Source: Taibaiella sp041660405 (lineage in GTDB: Bacteria > Bacteroidota > Bacteroidia > Chitinophagales > Chitinophagaceae). From it: a DNA stretch of 64,000 nucleotides. Both the position numbers and the translations under genes were made by a program. Below, one piece after another: positions 45,104-53,514 of the stretch (position 1 is its first letter; each line of letters begins with the position of its first letter). Where the stretch lies: contig JBAZWL010000012.1 in the NCBI GenBank assembly GCA_041660405.1, positions 1 through 64,000 on the forward strand, read 5' to 3'. Under the pieces are notes generated by a model. The model was given only the letters and a program-made list of their open reading frames with translations, was not told the origin of the DNA and made no database searches.

Positions 45104-45856
45104 CTATGCCAATAATTTAGCCGGGTTCATGACCTCAAAGGCTTTATCAGGAGCAGATAAATATAAATTGAACAAATCGGCTGTACCACCTACATGAATT
45201 TCAAATTGTTTTTGTTCAAAAGCATGAAGCAAGTCATTTGCAACCACAACCGGATCAATTCCGTTTTCACCGCCAATATCTTTTGAAAATGCTGTATTTA
45301 CTAAAGGTGGCATCAACTCGTACACTTCTATACCAGTACTGTGTGCAAGTGCATAACGCAAAGACAGTGTATAAGAATGCAACGCAGCCTTACTTGCAGA
45401 ATAAGTCGGTATAGTATGCCCCGGTACAAAAGCTACAATGGAAGATACATTTACTATTGCAGCTTTGGCTTGGTGCGACAAGAGCGGCAATAGTTTTTCA
45501 TTCAGATTCAGGATAGAGAAAAAGTTGGTATTCATCTCCCGAATGGCTTTTTCTGTTGAGCCATTATGATCGTTTAATTGATGAACATAAGCTTCGCCGG
45601 CATTGTTGATTAATACATTCAATTGTGGAAACTCAAGCTCAATGCGCGTTGCAAGTGTACGCACATCTTCTTCATTTGTTACATCACAGGCAATAGCAGT
45701 AACATTGCCGAGTTGAGCTGCTGCTGCATTTAGCCGTTCCTGGTTTCTTCCGGTTATAATTACATGATTTCCTTTTTCGCTTAGTAATTTGGCTATGGCA
45801 AAACCAATTCCAGCACTTCCTCCGGTAATTAATACAGTGTTGTTTGATGTGTTCAT
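45104..45856 (-). CDS. Short-chain dehydrogenase/reductase, TetR-regulon
   Basis: The 250-residue SDR has TGGSAGIGFAIA (cofactor loop), NNAGEAYV and the active site Tyr-Ser-Ala-Ser-Lys (YSASK) preceded by NVSSIVAF. The layout resembles the DltE-type SDRs. It lies 26 bases after the thioesterase gene and so likely belongs to the unit controlled by the TetR operator at 46378. Substrate unknown. Confidence 0.93.
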   Translation of the reverse strand: MNTSNNTVLITGGSAGIGFAIAKLLSEKGNHVIITGRNQERLNAAAAQLGNVTAIACDVTNEEDVRTLATRIELEFPQLNVLINNAGEAYVHQLNDHNGSTEKAIREMNTNFFSILNLNEKLLPLLSHQAKAAIVNVSSIVAFVPGHTIPTYSASKAALHSYTLSLRYALAHSTGIEVYELMPPLVNTAFSKDIGGENGIDPVVVANDLLHAFEQKQFEIHVGGTADLFNLYLSAPDKAFEVMNPAKLLA

Positions 45857-45882
45857 TTTATTGTTGTTTTATAATGAAAAAA

Positions 45883-46365
45883 TTAGTGTTTCAGTATCAT
45901 GCAGGTGCTGGTTCCGTGCGCATATATTTTCCCGGTATTATCCGTGACAACTGCTTCAAGAAGTGCGGTACGGCTGCCTGCATGCAATACATTTCCAGTG
46001 GCCTTCAAGAGCCCTGTTTTCATGGTTATTGCTTTAAGAAAATTCGTTTTTAGTTCCAATGTCGTATAACCATATCCTGCTTCCAGAACAGAATGCAACG
46101 TACAACCCATTGCAGAATCGAGTAAGGCAGATATTACACCTCCGTGCACTGTCCCTAAAGGGTTGTAGTGAAATTCCTGCGGTAAAAAAGAGAAAACAAC
46201 TTTTCCTTTTTCGATTTGATCCACTGCAAAATCGAGTGTTTTAACCAATGGTGATAAGGGTAAGGTACCTGCATGCATAGCATTCAGATAATCCAGGCCT
46301 GAAATGTTTGTTATTGCTTTAATTCCTTTAGAAGTGTCTTCCCAATGAAATGTTCTTGAAGGCAT
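45883..46365 (-). CDS. PaaI-family hot-dog thioesterase, TetR-regulon
   Basis: The 160-residue protein has the hot-dog signature PLGTVHGGVISALLDSAMG and the long following helix. It probably hydrolyses acyl- or aryl-CoA thioesters. I place the start at 46365 (MPSRTFHWED). An ATG at 46398 would make the protein begin inside the TetR operator at 46378-46391, which is unlikely. The TetR regulator is encoded just upstream and the SDR just downstream, together suggesting a detoxifying or degradative route. Confidence 0.88.
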   Translation of the reverse strand: MPSRTFHWEDTSKGIKAITNISGLDYLNAMHAGTLPLSPLVKTLDFAVDQIEKGKVVFSFLPQEFHYNPLGTVHGGVISALLDSAMGCTLHSVLEAGYGYTTLELKTNFLKAITMKTGLLKATGNVLHAGSRTALLEAVVTDNTGKIYAHGTSTCMILKH

Positions 46366-46377
46366 AGTTTTAATTTT

Positions 46378-46391
46378 ATACCAATCGGTAT
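46378..46391. promoter_or_regulatory. Second TetR operator, before the thioesterase gene
   Basis: ATACC-AATC-GGTAT has the same 5-base arms and nearly the same 4-base centre as the perfect operator at 47021-47040. It lies 12 bases before the start of the thioesterase gene, which shows the TetR protein likely controls this unit too and decides the thioesterase start. Confidence 0.7.
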
Positions 46392-46407
46392 ATTTCATAA
46401 TAAAAAA

Positions 46408-46995
46408 TTAAAAAAGATCGGTGATCATTTTTTCAATGGATTGGATGATCAATTTTCTGTAGTTTGTTTTGCCGGTCAGGTTAGCTATCATCGTCATCCC
46501 CTCAATAGTTGCAATGATAGTTAAGGCTACCTGTTCAGCATTTACCGCTCTCCTGATTTCCCCGGTTTTAATGCCCTGTTCAATGATGCCGGCTATTGCT
46601 TTTTTCCAATTAAGTACAGCTGTTAAAGCTTTTTTCTTTAATTGAGGGTGAGTATCATCGGCTTCAATGGCGGTATTCTGCATAGGGCATCCACCGGCAG
46701 GAAATGCGAAATTCTGAAACTCACTATACACTTTCACGTAGACCATCAGCTTCTCTCTTGCAGTATTACAAGTGCTCATTTCGGCCTCAAATATGGTTGT
46801 TACTTTTTTAAGGTTATAATCGAATACCGCCAATGCAACTTCATCTTTTCCTCCAAAGTTCCCGTAGATGCTGCCCTTGGTGAGCCCAGTGGCCTGGGTA
46901 ATATCATTAAGAGAAGTGCCGGCATAACCTTTCTTATTAAAGATGGGCGCCGTTTGCTCTATGATGAATTGCTTTGTTTTTTCCGCTTTGGTCAT
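46408..46995 (-). CDS. TetR/AcrR-family repressor
   Basis: The 195-residue protein has a typical TetR DNA-binding head (residues about 7-55: FNKKGYAGTSLNDITQATG and LTKGSIYGNFGGKDEVAL) and a helical ligand-binding body. Two matching operators flank the gene, one overlapping its own -7 element and one before the thioesterase gene, so it most likely represses itself and the thioesterase/SDR unit until a ligand binds. The ligand may be an acyl-CoA or aromatic compound, by comparison with the target enzymes only. Confidence 0.94.
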   Translation of the reverse strand: MTKAEKTKQFIIEQTAPIFNKKGYAGTSLNDITQATGLTKGSIYGNFGGKDEVALAVFDYNLKKVTTIFEAEMSTCNTAREKLMVYVKVYSEFQNFAFPAGGCPMQNTAIEADDTHPQLKKKALTAVLNWKKAIAGIIEQGIKTGEIRRAVNAEQVALTIIATIEGMTMIANLTGKTNYRKLIIQSIEKMITDLF

Positions 46996-47016
46996 TGTTA
47001 CATTTCAATTACAAGT

Positions 47017-47040
47017 CAAAATTATACCAATTGGTATAAT
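47017..47040 (-). promoter_or_regulatory. tetR promoter -7 element with overlapping perfect operator
   Basis: On the minus strand 47024-47017 reads TAATTTTG, a TAnnTTTG element 21 bases before the TetR start. Positions 47021-47040 form a perfect 20-bp palindrome (ATTATACCAA / TTGGTATAAT) overlapping that element, so repressor binding would block the promoter. Confidence 0.75.
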
Positions 47041-47123
47041 AATAAAAATATTTTTTGAATAGTAGTATAAGAATATCAAATAACATTGATAAGGTCTTGA
47101 ATCTATTGTTTACTTTTAGGCTA

Positions 47124-47663
47124 ATGAAAGCGTTACTAATAATCGATATGCAAAATGGTTCCTTCACAAAGGAAACGCCGAGATGTAATGCGGTTAATGT
47201 CATAAAGAACATGAATAAATTGTCTGATTTTTTTAGAGCCAATAATGATATGGTGATCTTTATACAGCATGACGGATCGCAAAACGGAGATTTTATTCCC
47301 GGTACGGAAGAGTGGGGTATATTGTCTGATTTAAGTCAGCATGCTTCTGATCAATACATTTCCAAAACGGCCAACGATTGCTTTTACAGATCTTCCTTGC
47401 ATGAAGTGCTGCAATCGAAAGGTATCAACGAGCTGGTTGTTACCGGCTGTGCTACCGACTTCTGTGTTGACACTACGGTTAAATCTGCTTTTACAAAGGA
47501 CTATAACATTACTGTAATTAAAGACGGGCATACCACAGCAGATCGTGAAGACATCCCTGCCGATAAATTGATCAATCACTATAATTGGATATGGAATAAT
47601 ATGTTACCTCTTGCCGGTGGAAGCCTTGCTGCGGTTACTTGTGCAAATTATTTGAATGCTTAA
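47124..47663 (+). CDS. Isochorismatase-family cysteine hydrolase
   Basis: The start at 47124 (MKALLIIDMQNG) gives 179 residues. The family triad can be placed: Asp8 in IIDMQNG, a Lys in the FYRSSLHEV/KTANDC region and the Cys in VTGCATDFCVDTT, with the cis-peptide motif VTGC. Such enzymes hydrolyse amides or vinyl ethers such as nicotinamide, carbamates or isochorismate; which one cannot be told. Single gene. Confidence 0.9.
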   Translation: MKALLIIDMQNGSFTKETPRCNAVNVIKNMNKLSDFFRANNDMVIFIQHDGSQNGDFIPGTEEWGILSDLSQHASDQYISKTANDCFYRSSLHEVLQSKGINELVVTGCATDFCVDTTVKSAFTKDYNITVIKDGHTTADREDIPADKLINHYNWIWNNMLPLAGGSLAAVTCANYLNA

Positions 47664-47679
47664 GAGAAATCCGGGGAAA

Positions 47680-48135
47680 TCATTTTTTAATAAAGAGCTG
47701 AGTAAAGTACAGCCTGCCATTTTTATTTCCAGCTACGCCTATACCAATGTGCGTAAAATCGCCCAACAGGTTTTTTCGGTGCGTAGGGCTGTTGATCCAG
47801 CCTTGCACTACCTCTTTTGCGGACATATTACCATAGGCTACATTCTCTGCTGCTGCAGATATAAATCCCGCTTTTGATTTAATCGCATTTACCCGATCTT
47901 TAAATCCCTGATGCCCAAAAGATGTTTTTCCCCTGGCCATATTCATGGAGTGTTTCTCTGCCTGTGCGTTTATCGTATTTTCCATGATAAGTATTGACTT
48001 CCCTTTCGATTGCCTGAATTCATTCGTATAACGAAGGATTTCCCTTTCCATAGATGAAGCAAACGCGCTGACACTTGAAGCCAACAACAGGATGGGTACC
48101 ATTAACAGTACCAGTGGTTTGAATTTAATATACAT
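47680..48135 (-). CDS. Secreted CAP-domain (SCP/PR-1) protein
   Basis: The 151-residue protein has a signal peptide (residues 1-26) and a CAP domain with the cavity His and Glu residues: HSMNMARGKTSFGHQGF, AAENVAYG and SPTHRKNLLG. Bacterial CAP proteins are exported and their function is unclear (lipid binding or proteolysis has been proposed). Single gene, convergent with the cysteine hydrolase at a 16-base gap. Confidence 0.93.
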   Translation of the reverse strand: MYIKFKPLVLLMVPILLLASSVSAFASSMEREILRYTNEFRQSKGKSILIMENTINAQAEKHSMNMARGKTSFGHQGFKDRVNAIKSKAGFISAAAENVAYGNMSAKEVVQGWINSPTHRKNLLGDFTHIGIGVAGNKNGRLYFTQLFIKK

Positions 48136-48245
48136 TTTGGTTTGGTTTCTCTATGGTTTAACCATGAGTGAACGCTCAGGTTTAATGTATATTATTTCAG
48201 GAAGGTATTTTTAGCATTTTGTTGATGGTCGGGCGGGTGATAGCC

Positions 48246-49049
48246 TTAAACAAGGGTTAGCGATTCTGCTTCTTTTTCTTTTACGAAATTTTGATGGCTG
48301 TCAAATGTATAGCCTTTAGAAGAGAAGTAGTGGAACAGCTTATCCAGTTTGTGTAATAACCCGGCTCCATCTTTTCGTTTCACTATAGCAGGCAATTTAT
48401 AACTACTTAAATCTGTAAATTCCCAGGGGTGGACATAAAGGACCAGATAGCCATCTTTTTGGAGTATGCTATTGCACATCCTTCTGTAGATAGGGAAAGG
48501 AATATTCTTAAACGCAAGCCAGAAAACAGGTATGCGCGCTATTGGTGTAACACTTGCCGGTAGTATCCACAAGTTATTTTTCTTGTGTAGTATACGGTTA
48601 CTTTTTAAATTATTGTAACGGCCAGGAAGCCATGTGGGATGCAACGATGAGTCATAAAGATAACCAGCTGCGGAAACATGTTCCATATCAATATTCCGCA
48701 TTAAAGGCATTCTTAAGCCGGCAATATCTTTGCCTGTTATTTTGGACAGAACAGTTCTGGAGCTTACCAGATCCTCCGTTTCAAAACGATTGTGATAATA
48801 AGTGTGCGAGGCAATTTCATGTGTGGCAGATAGGTGTCGTACATAATCCGCATGATGTTGTGCCCAAAAGGCTGTGGTAAATATGGTTGATGTAACGGCA
48901 TGTTTTTCCATCAGTTGCTCAAGCGACTCCATGCCCTTCAGGCTTACCTCAAGCTTTACCTGATGAGGTAAGGATTGGCCATACTCTTCAGGAATATCAA
49001 ATTCTTCCAGATCTATACTGAACAATATTTTCCCTGGGCTACTTTTCAT
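48246..49049 (-). CDS. NodB-type polysaccharide deacetylase family protein
   Basis: The 267-residue protein shows NodB-fold motifs: Asp in FSIDLEEFD, the HxxxH pair in EIASHTYYH and the late LYVHPWEF. It probably removes an N-acetyl or N-formyl group from a sugar. It lacks a signal peptide, pointing to the cytoplasmic face of the membrane. Its start overlaps the end of the GT2 gene by 11 bases. With the GT2 and the membrane glycosyltransferase it forms a three-gene set comparable to ArnC-ArnD-ArnT or to the Francisella FlmF/NaxD/FlmK set. Confidence 0.85.
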   Translation of the reverse strand: MKSSPGKILFSIDLEEFDIPEEYGQSLPHQVKLEVSLKGMESLEQLMEKHAVTSTIFTTAFWAQHHADYVRHLSATHEIASHTYYHNRFETEDLVSSRTVLSKITGKDIAGLRMPLMRNIDMEHVSAAGYLYDSSLHPTWLPGRYNNLKSNRILHKKNNLWILPASVTPIARIPVFWLAFKNIPFPIYRRMCNSILQKDGYLVLYVHPWEFTDLSSYKLPAIVKRKDGAGLLHKLDKLFHYFSSKGYTFDSHQNFVKEKEAESLTLV

Positions 49050-49764
49050 GCTTTCTCTTTAAGATGATCCTGACAAGGTTTCTGAATTCCTGCTTCATTA
49101 TCTTTTTGCTGAAGTTCGTCATTTTTATTCCCGGAACAATATTTACATCAATTTCCCGGATATTAATATCTCTTACTTTTCCGGCCAGCAATATAAATTC
49201 CATATCGAATAGAAAGCGGTCCGTGGTTGTTTGCAAAAACAGTGTTTTTCCTGTTTTATTAAATGCCTTAATGCCAGCCTGGGTATCGGTTACCGGTAAT
49301 CGCAACAAGTATTTATTGACAAAGGCCAATCCCTTCGAGGCTATCTTTCTTTTTACCGGTAAATGTCTGAAATAATTTCCGCTTGTCCTGCAACCGGTTA
49401 CTATATCAGCACCATTCTGCAATGCATCATACATCTCCCGGATGATGCGTAAGCCAAACGGAAAGTCATTGTCGGAGTAAATACAATAACCTGTTTTTGC
49501 TTTGGCTACACCGGTGCGTAATGCAAAACCTTTACCCCTGTTTTCTTTATAACAAATGGCTTCTATATTGGGGATGTTTTCCTTAAGAAAGGCTACTTCT
49601 TTTTCGGTAAAACGATTTTCAGATCCATCGTTAACAACAATTACATGAATGCTTTCTTTATCTCCGTTGAAGTAATCGGAGACAAATTGGTTATACCGGG
49701 TTACAAATTTCTGCTCCCATCCTGGTTGAGGATTGTAGAAAGGAACGACCAGGTCCATTATCAT
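49039..49764 (-). CDS. GT2 glycosyltransferase, polyprenyl-phosphate sugar synthase type
   Basis: The 241-residue protein is a GT2 enzyme of the dolichol/polyprenyl-phosphate mannose synthase type: VVPFYNPQPGW, IVVNDGSENRF, CYKENRGKGFALRTG, YSDNDFPFG (metal-binding Asp) and TDTQAGIKAFN. It should attach a sugar from a nucleotide donor to polyprenyl phosphate on the inner membrane. It has no transmembrane tail. It overlaps the GT87-like gene by four bases and the deacetylase by eleven, so the three are translationally coupled. Confidence 0.9.
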   Translation of the reverse strand: MIMDLVVPFYNPQPGWEQKFVTRYNQFVSDYFNGDKESIHVIVVNDGSENRFTEKEVAFLKENIPNIEAICYKENRGKGFALRTGVAKAKTGYCIYSDNDFPFGLRIIREMYDALQNGADIVTGCRTSGNYFRHLPVKRKIASKGLAFVNKYLLRLPVTDTQAGIKAFNKTGKTLFLQTTTDRFLFDMEFILLAGKVRDINIREIDVNIVPGIKMTNFSKKIMKQEFRNLVRIILKRKHEK

Positions 49765-50900
49765 AGATGGACAGGTTTAAGGTCTTTCCTGTTTCTGATA
49801 GTGCTTACAACAGTATACATCATAATGTCGGCAAGCACCAATAAGCTAAGCACACATTTAAGGAAGTATTGATATCGGAACTGGTCAAAGGCTTTAGAAA
49901 TATCTGTAGGAATCAAAGTGGACACCAGTATAGTAGTCCAGAATAGTATGGTACTTATCTTATTTTTCGGCCTGCTGAGATACCATATGCTACAGCCTGC
50001 CATAGCAATAATATAAGTGGCCGATTCGGATGCGCGGTTAAATACAATTACCCATATCAGGAGAAAGGCTACAATATGACCTTTATTTTTTTCTTTATTA
50101 AAAAACTGCAGGACAAGAAATATACCCAAAACAGCCAATGCACTTCCCAGGATAAACCCTTCCGGCAATAGCTCATGCAAATTTTTAAGCACACCGTATA
50201 TAGAATAGCTTTCCATTATTCCATTGCCGGATATAACCTCAAACCATTCTTTATAATATTGAATAGCCATTGAAGGACTCATAAACAGCAGCATTAAAGA
50301 ATGAAAAGCCAATAGCCAGAACAAACCGTAAAAAATCATCTTATACCAATTCTTGTAATAAAGACACAGAAGACAGATAATACCCCCATAGCCTTTAATT
50401 AAAAATGATAAAACAATGAACATGGCCGCCCAGAATAGTTTTTCCTTTTCCATCAATATCCAGACCAGCAACATGAAGGATAGCACAAAAGGATTGGTTT
50501 GCTGATGATCGAGGTTATTATGAAGATCAAATAAAAGCAGGAGCAGGAAAGCTTTTACTTTATTGCCGGCAAGAGGTAATTTTTTAAAGACAAAATAGCA
50601 ACATAATGCTGTAGCAAATAACCATAGAACCAGGCTTAGAAACAAAGGCATGAGTGCAAATGGCATGAACAGGATAGGGAAAACCGGATTGTAATAGAAG
50701 AAATCGTAATACTCTTTCGGATATTGTATGTACAACGGTAGGCCTTTCAAAAGATGCAGGGACGACGAACGGAAAATGCGGAAATTATTATTACGATCTA
50801 TCGAAAGCTGTAGGACCGCTACAACAGTAATAGCTAAATAAAGAAAAAGAATGGACTTATTATCAAACAATAATGACTTAACCTTGTTTAAATATTTCAT
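49761..50900 (-). CDS. GT-C (GT87-like) integral membrane glycosyltransferase
   Basis: The 379-residue protein has about ten membrane helices and a first periplasmic loop with YIQYPKEYYDFFYYNPVFPI, the aromatic/acidic pattern of polyprenol-phosphate-dependent GT-C enzymes of the GT87 type. It would use a polyprenyl-phosphate sugar, probably made by the GT2 encoded next, as donor on the outer face of the inner membrane. The acceptor may be lipid A, another glycolipid or a protein. It heads the three-gene operon. Confidence 0.85.
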   Translation of the reverse strand: MKYLNKVKSLLFDNKSILFLYLAITVVAVLQLSIDRNNNFRIFRSSSLHLLKGLPLYIQYPKEYYDFFYYNPVFPILFMPFALMPLFLSLVLWLFATALCCYFVFKKLPLAGNKVKAFLLLLLFDLHNNLDHQQTNPFVLSFMLLVWILMEKEKLFWAAMFIVLSFLIKGYGGIICLLCLYYKNWYKMIFYGLFWLLAFHSLMLLFMSPSMAIQYYKEWFEVISGNGIMESYSIYGVLKNLHELLPEGFILGSALAVLGIFLVLQFFNKEKNKGHIVAFLLIWVIVFNRASESATYIIAMAGCSIWYLSRPKNKISTILFWTTILVSTLIPTDISKAFDQFRYQYFLKCVLSLLVLADIMMYTVVSTIRNRKDLKPVHL

Positions 50901-51118
50901 TAACCTAATAAAATAAAATTGATCTGTGCACGTTTGCGAATCGAAATTGCAATCTGTTTACCCGCTCCTAGAAACGGTTTAACAAACATTTTATTGCATA
51001 TTAATCGTGATTTCTGGCGCAAATATAATCAGATTGTGATATTTTAATGATTAGGTTTGTTTGAATTATTATTAGATGATAACCGGATCAATTTCTTTTC
51101 CAGATTATCATAAACATT

Positions 51119-51145
51119 TGTAGGGACGCATTGCATGCGTCCGTA
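51119..51145. repeat. REP-like hairpin, copy 1
   Basis: GTAGGGACGCA-TTGCA-TGCGTCCGTA: a 7-bp perfect stem (GGACGCA / TGCGTCC, 51124-51142) with flanks that resemble copies at 53402 and 58689. It sits at the end of the lipid-kinase gene. Confidence 0.55.
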
Positions 51146-51148
51146 TAT

Positions 51149-52027
51149 CTAATAAATGATGGAAAAGGAAGCAGGAAGAATTTCGGCGTTCACTTCATTA
51201 ACCTTTCCACGATATTCGCCATCAATCTGGAAATGTACCCTTCTTCTGGATTTAATGTGTAAGGATCGGGTCTGGAAAGATTCCGTTTTGTGAGGATTTA
51301 GTGTAAAACCGGACATTTTCATTTTCAATATTTCCATCACAGATATTTTTTTGATGATGATCACTTCAAACAGGTCATCGTCAAGCTTGCCATCGGGGTT
51401 AATCTTGACACCGGTTCCGTAGGAAGTAGCATTGGCGATAACGATCATCACAGCATTACGTTGTACGGTGCGGCCATTAATGCTGAAGGTAGCCTTCATC
51501 CGGTAATGGCGCCAAAGCACTTTCCAGGCGGCTTTTATATAGCTGAACATTCCTCTGCCGGGTTGAGCGTCAAATGTTTTAACCACATAAGCGTTGAAAC
51601 CAATATCGCTAAGGTGGATACACAATTCATCGTTTACCTTCACTATATGAATGCGATGTGGCGTACCATCCATAATTAACTGAAGTGCGGCAACAGGATT
51701 TACAGGAATATTAAGTTCCTTCGCCATTCCATTGGCAGATCCGGCCGGTAAAATACCGACGGGAATATCTGACCCCAATAAAACTTCCGCTAACAGCTTC
51801 ACTGTACCATCTCCCCCCACAGCAATTACTTTATCAGGATTAACAGAGATAATATACTGTTTGAGTACTTTGCAGTCTATATGTTCCTCCAGCAAATACT
51901 TGGTCAGTGTTACATCATCACGATCATTGAAAAAAGTATCAATGACTTCCTCATAATCTACGGTTTTATTTCCTGAACCTTTATTAATGATAAACAATAA
52001 TTTAAGTTTCGCTGTTAAGGTATTCAT
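51149..52027 (-). CDS. Diacylglycerol-kinase-family lipid kinase (YegS/DgkB-like)
   Basis: The 292-residue protein has the lipid-kinase catalytic fold: FIINKGSGNK, AVGGDGTVKLLAE (the ATP-binding GGDGT motif) and GILPAGSANGMAKEL. The C-terminal part carries strands and the IDGEYRG turn typical of the DAGK-catalytic superfamily. It should phosphorylate diacylglycerol or a related lipid at the inner membrane. It is divergent, with only 31 bases between starts, from a phosphatidate phosphatase-like gene, which would do the reverse reaction. Confidence 0.92.
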   Translation of the reverse strand: MNTLTAKLKLLFIINKGSGNKTVDYEEVIDTFFNDRDDVTLTKYLLEEHIDCKVLKQYIISVNPDKVIAVGGDGTVKLLAEVLLGSDIPVGILPAGSANGMAKELNIPVNPVAALQLIMDGTPHRIHIVKVNDELCIHLSDIGFNAYVVKTFDAQPGRGMFSYIKAAWKVLWRHYRMKATFSINGRTVQRNAVMIVIANATSYGTGVKINPDGKLDDDLFEVIIIKKISVMEILKMKMSGFTLNPHKTESFQTRSLHIKSRRRVHFQIDGEYRGKVNEVNAEILPASFSIIY

Positions 52028-52058
52028 TAGTTAATTAAATAAGAAGCAATAAAAATTT

Positions 52059-53060
52059 TTGGAACAATTGGAGGGACGGCATATAAAACGAAAACCATTT
52101 GTAAAAGTTTACCACGGATATGGTCATACCCATGATTTGGTTTTATATGGTCATGTATTCAAAAGAGAGCCTGCCATTTTTCATAAATCAGGAGGTAGCT
52201 TTTTACTGAACTTTCTTAGGCTTATCCGCCTATTCCTCGTTAAGCCAATCGCTGATGCAAAATTGATTTTAAAATTTCACGACCAGGTAATAGAAGGGAA
52301 AACGGAGTATGACGGCTTCTTCCGTTTCGAATGGTCTGCTGAACATCAACTCCCTGCTGGCCTACACTATGCTACAGTCGAATATTTATCTGACGATGGC
52401 GCATTGCTAGCTTCGGGAACGGGTAGCCTTTTTGTTCCACACGTTACCCAGTATGCCTTCATTTCTGATATTGATGATACGGTAATGAAATCTTTTTCAG
52501 CAACAGTATTCCGGCGCATGTACGAGCTATTGACCCGCAATCCGGAGCAAAGGCGCATTTTTCAGGAAACAGTTAACCATTACAAATTACTGGGCCTTAC
52601 CTATACCGAAGCCAAAATGCCCAACCCCTTTTTTTATGTTTCCAGCAGTGAATGGAACTTGTACGATTACCTGAAACGCATATTCAGGTACAACAATCTA
52701 CCTGAAGGTATTTTCCTGCTCAACCAGGTAAAACGTTGGTATCAATTATTTAAAACAGGGCGTACAGGGCATAGTGGCAAGCTGATGCGTATTTCAAGGA
52801 TATTACAAGTATTCCCACTGCAACGATTTGTACTACTGGGCGATAACTCACAAAAAGATCCGGAAATATATAAAGCCATAGCCGAAAAATATCCCCGGCA
52901 AATAGCAGCTGTATATATCAGAAACGTGCGCAGCTCAAAAGCAGAAAGCACTGCTGCACTGCTGCAATTCCTTCAGGCTATTAACATTGATGTATGCCTT
53001 TTTGTACATAGTTCGGAGGCTATTGATCATGGAAGGCAAACGGGGTTGTTGGAGCTTTGA
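52059..53060 (+). CDS. APP1-family phosphatidate phosphatase-like protein
   Basis: The 333-residue protein begins with TTG, as no ATG or GTG lies before the conserved N-terminal domain (VYHGYGHTHDLVLYGHVF). The C-terminal catalytic part (about 130-310) is of the APP1/DUF2183 type: ISDIDDTVM (the DxDxT nucleophile motif), PFFYVSSSEW and VLLGDNSQKDPEIY. Yeast APP1 dephosphorylates phosphatidate to diacylglycerol. The divergent neighbour makes the opposite product, so the two probably balance diacylglycerol and phosphatidate. Confidence 0.9.
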   Translation: MEQLEGRHIKRKPFVKVYHGYGHTHDLVLYGHVFKREPAIFHKSGGSFLLNFLRLIRLFLVKPIADAKLILKFHDQVIEGKTEYDGFFRFEWSAEHQLPAGLHYATVEYLSDDGALLASGTGSLFVPHVTQYAFISDIDDTVMKSFSATVFRRMYELLTRNPEQRRIFQETVNHYKLLGLTYTEAKMPNPFFYVSSSEWNLYDYLKRIFRYNNLPEGIFLLNQVKRWYQLFKTGRTGHSGKLMRISRILQVFPLQRFVLLGDNSQKDPEIYKAIAEKYPRQIAAVYIRNVRSSKAESTAALLQFLQAINIDVCLFVHSSEAIDHGRQTGLLEL

Positions 53061-53166
53061 TTTATATAAGTCTCACTTTAAGTTTGTCTTAAGTATTCTT
53101 TATATTTTTTTATCAAACTTAAAGCACAAAGTAATGTTGGTAAACCAGATCAAAACACAGACGGTT

Positions 53167-53376
53167 ATGAAAAAGATATTGATTTTGCTTGCAGTTACAC
53201 TTGCAGGCGGTTTTGCGATGACTTCATGTAATAAGGATTACACTTGCAGATGTTCTATTAATGGTCAGGAAATTAAAGAGTATTCTGTAAGGGCTTCCAA
53301 TAGAAATGCTGCTGAAGATGATTGTAATACCCGGCAATCCTCTCTGGGTCAAACTTACGAGTGTTATATTCTGTAA
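53167..53376 (+). CDS. Small Cys-rich lipoprotein
   Basis: The ATG at 53167 starts a 69-residue protein with a lipoprotein signal and lipobox (FAMTSC), followed by four further Cys in the mature part (YTCRCS, DDCN, YECYIL). It should be anchored to a membrane and held by disulphides in the periplasm. No family is recognised. A repeat hairpin follows 25 bases later. Confidence 0.75.
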   Translation: MKKILILLAVTLAGGFAMTSCNKDYTCRCSINGQEIKEYSVRASNRNAAEDDCNTRQSSLGQTYECYIL

Positions 53377-53401
53377 ATAAATACGTTTAATGTAGATCAT
53401 G

Positions 53402-53430
53402 GTAGAGACGTGCAATTGCACGTCTCCTAC
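53402..53430. repeat. REP-like hairpin, copy 2
   Basis: A 22-bp perfect palindrome (53405-53426) centred on GCAATTGC within GAGACG ... CGTCTC, with GTA / TAC flanks. It shares GTAGAGACG with the copy at 58689. Confidence 0.7.
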
Positions 53431-53514
53431 GTGTAGGTACGTTTATAAAATTAACATTGTAGCCCATTGCATGCTATATTAAAACCGTACTTTAGCAATC
53501 TATTTATATACTTT

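Noticed and set aside
43662..45856. Aryl-polyene or flexirubin gene cluster suggested by Sfp transferase, KAS II and SDR
   Set aside because: There are no further ketosynthases, dehydratases, acyl carrier proteins or an ammonia-lyase; the SDR belongs to the TetR unit.
46366..46398. Earlier ATG for the thioesterase
   Set aside because: It would place the TetR operator inside the coding region; the conserved protein starts later.
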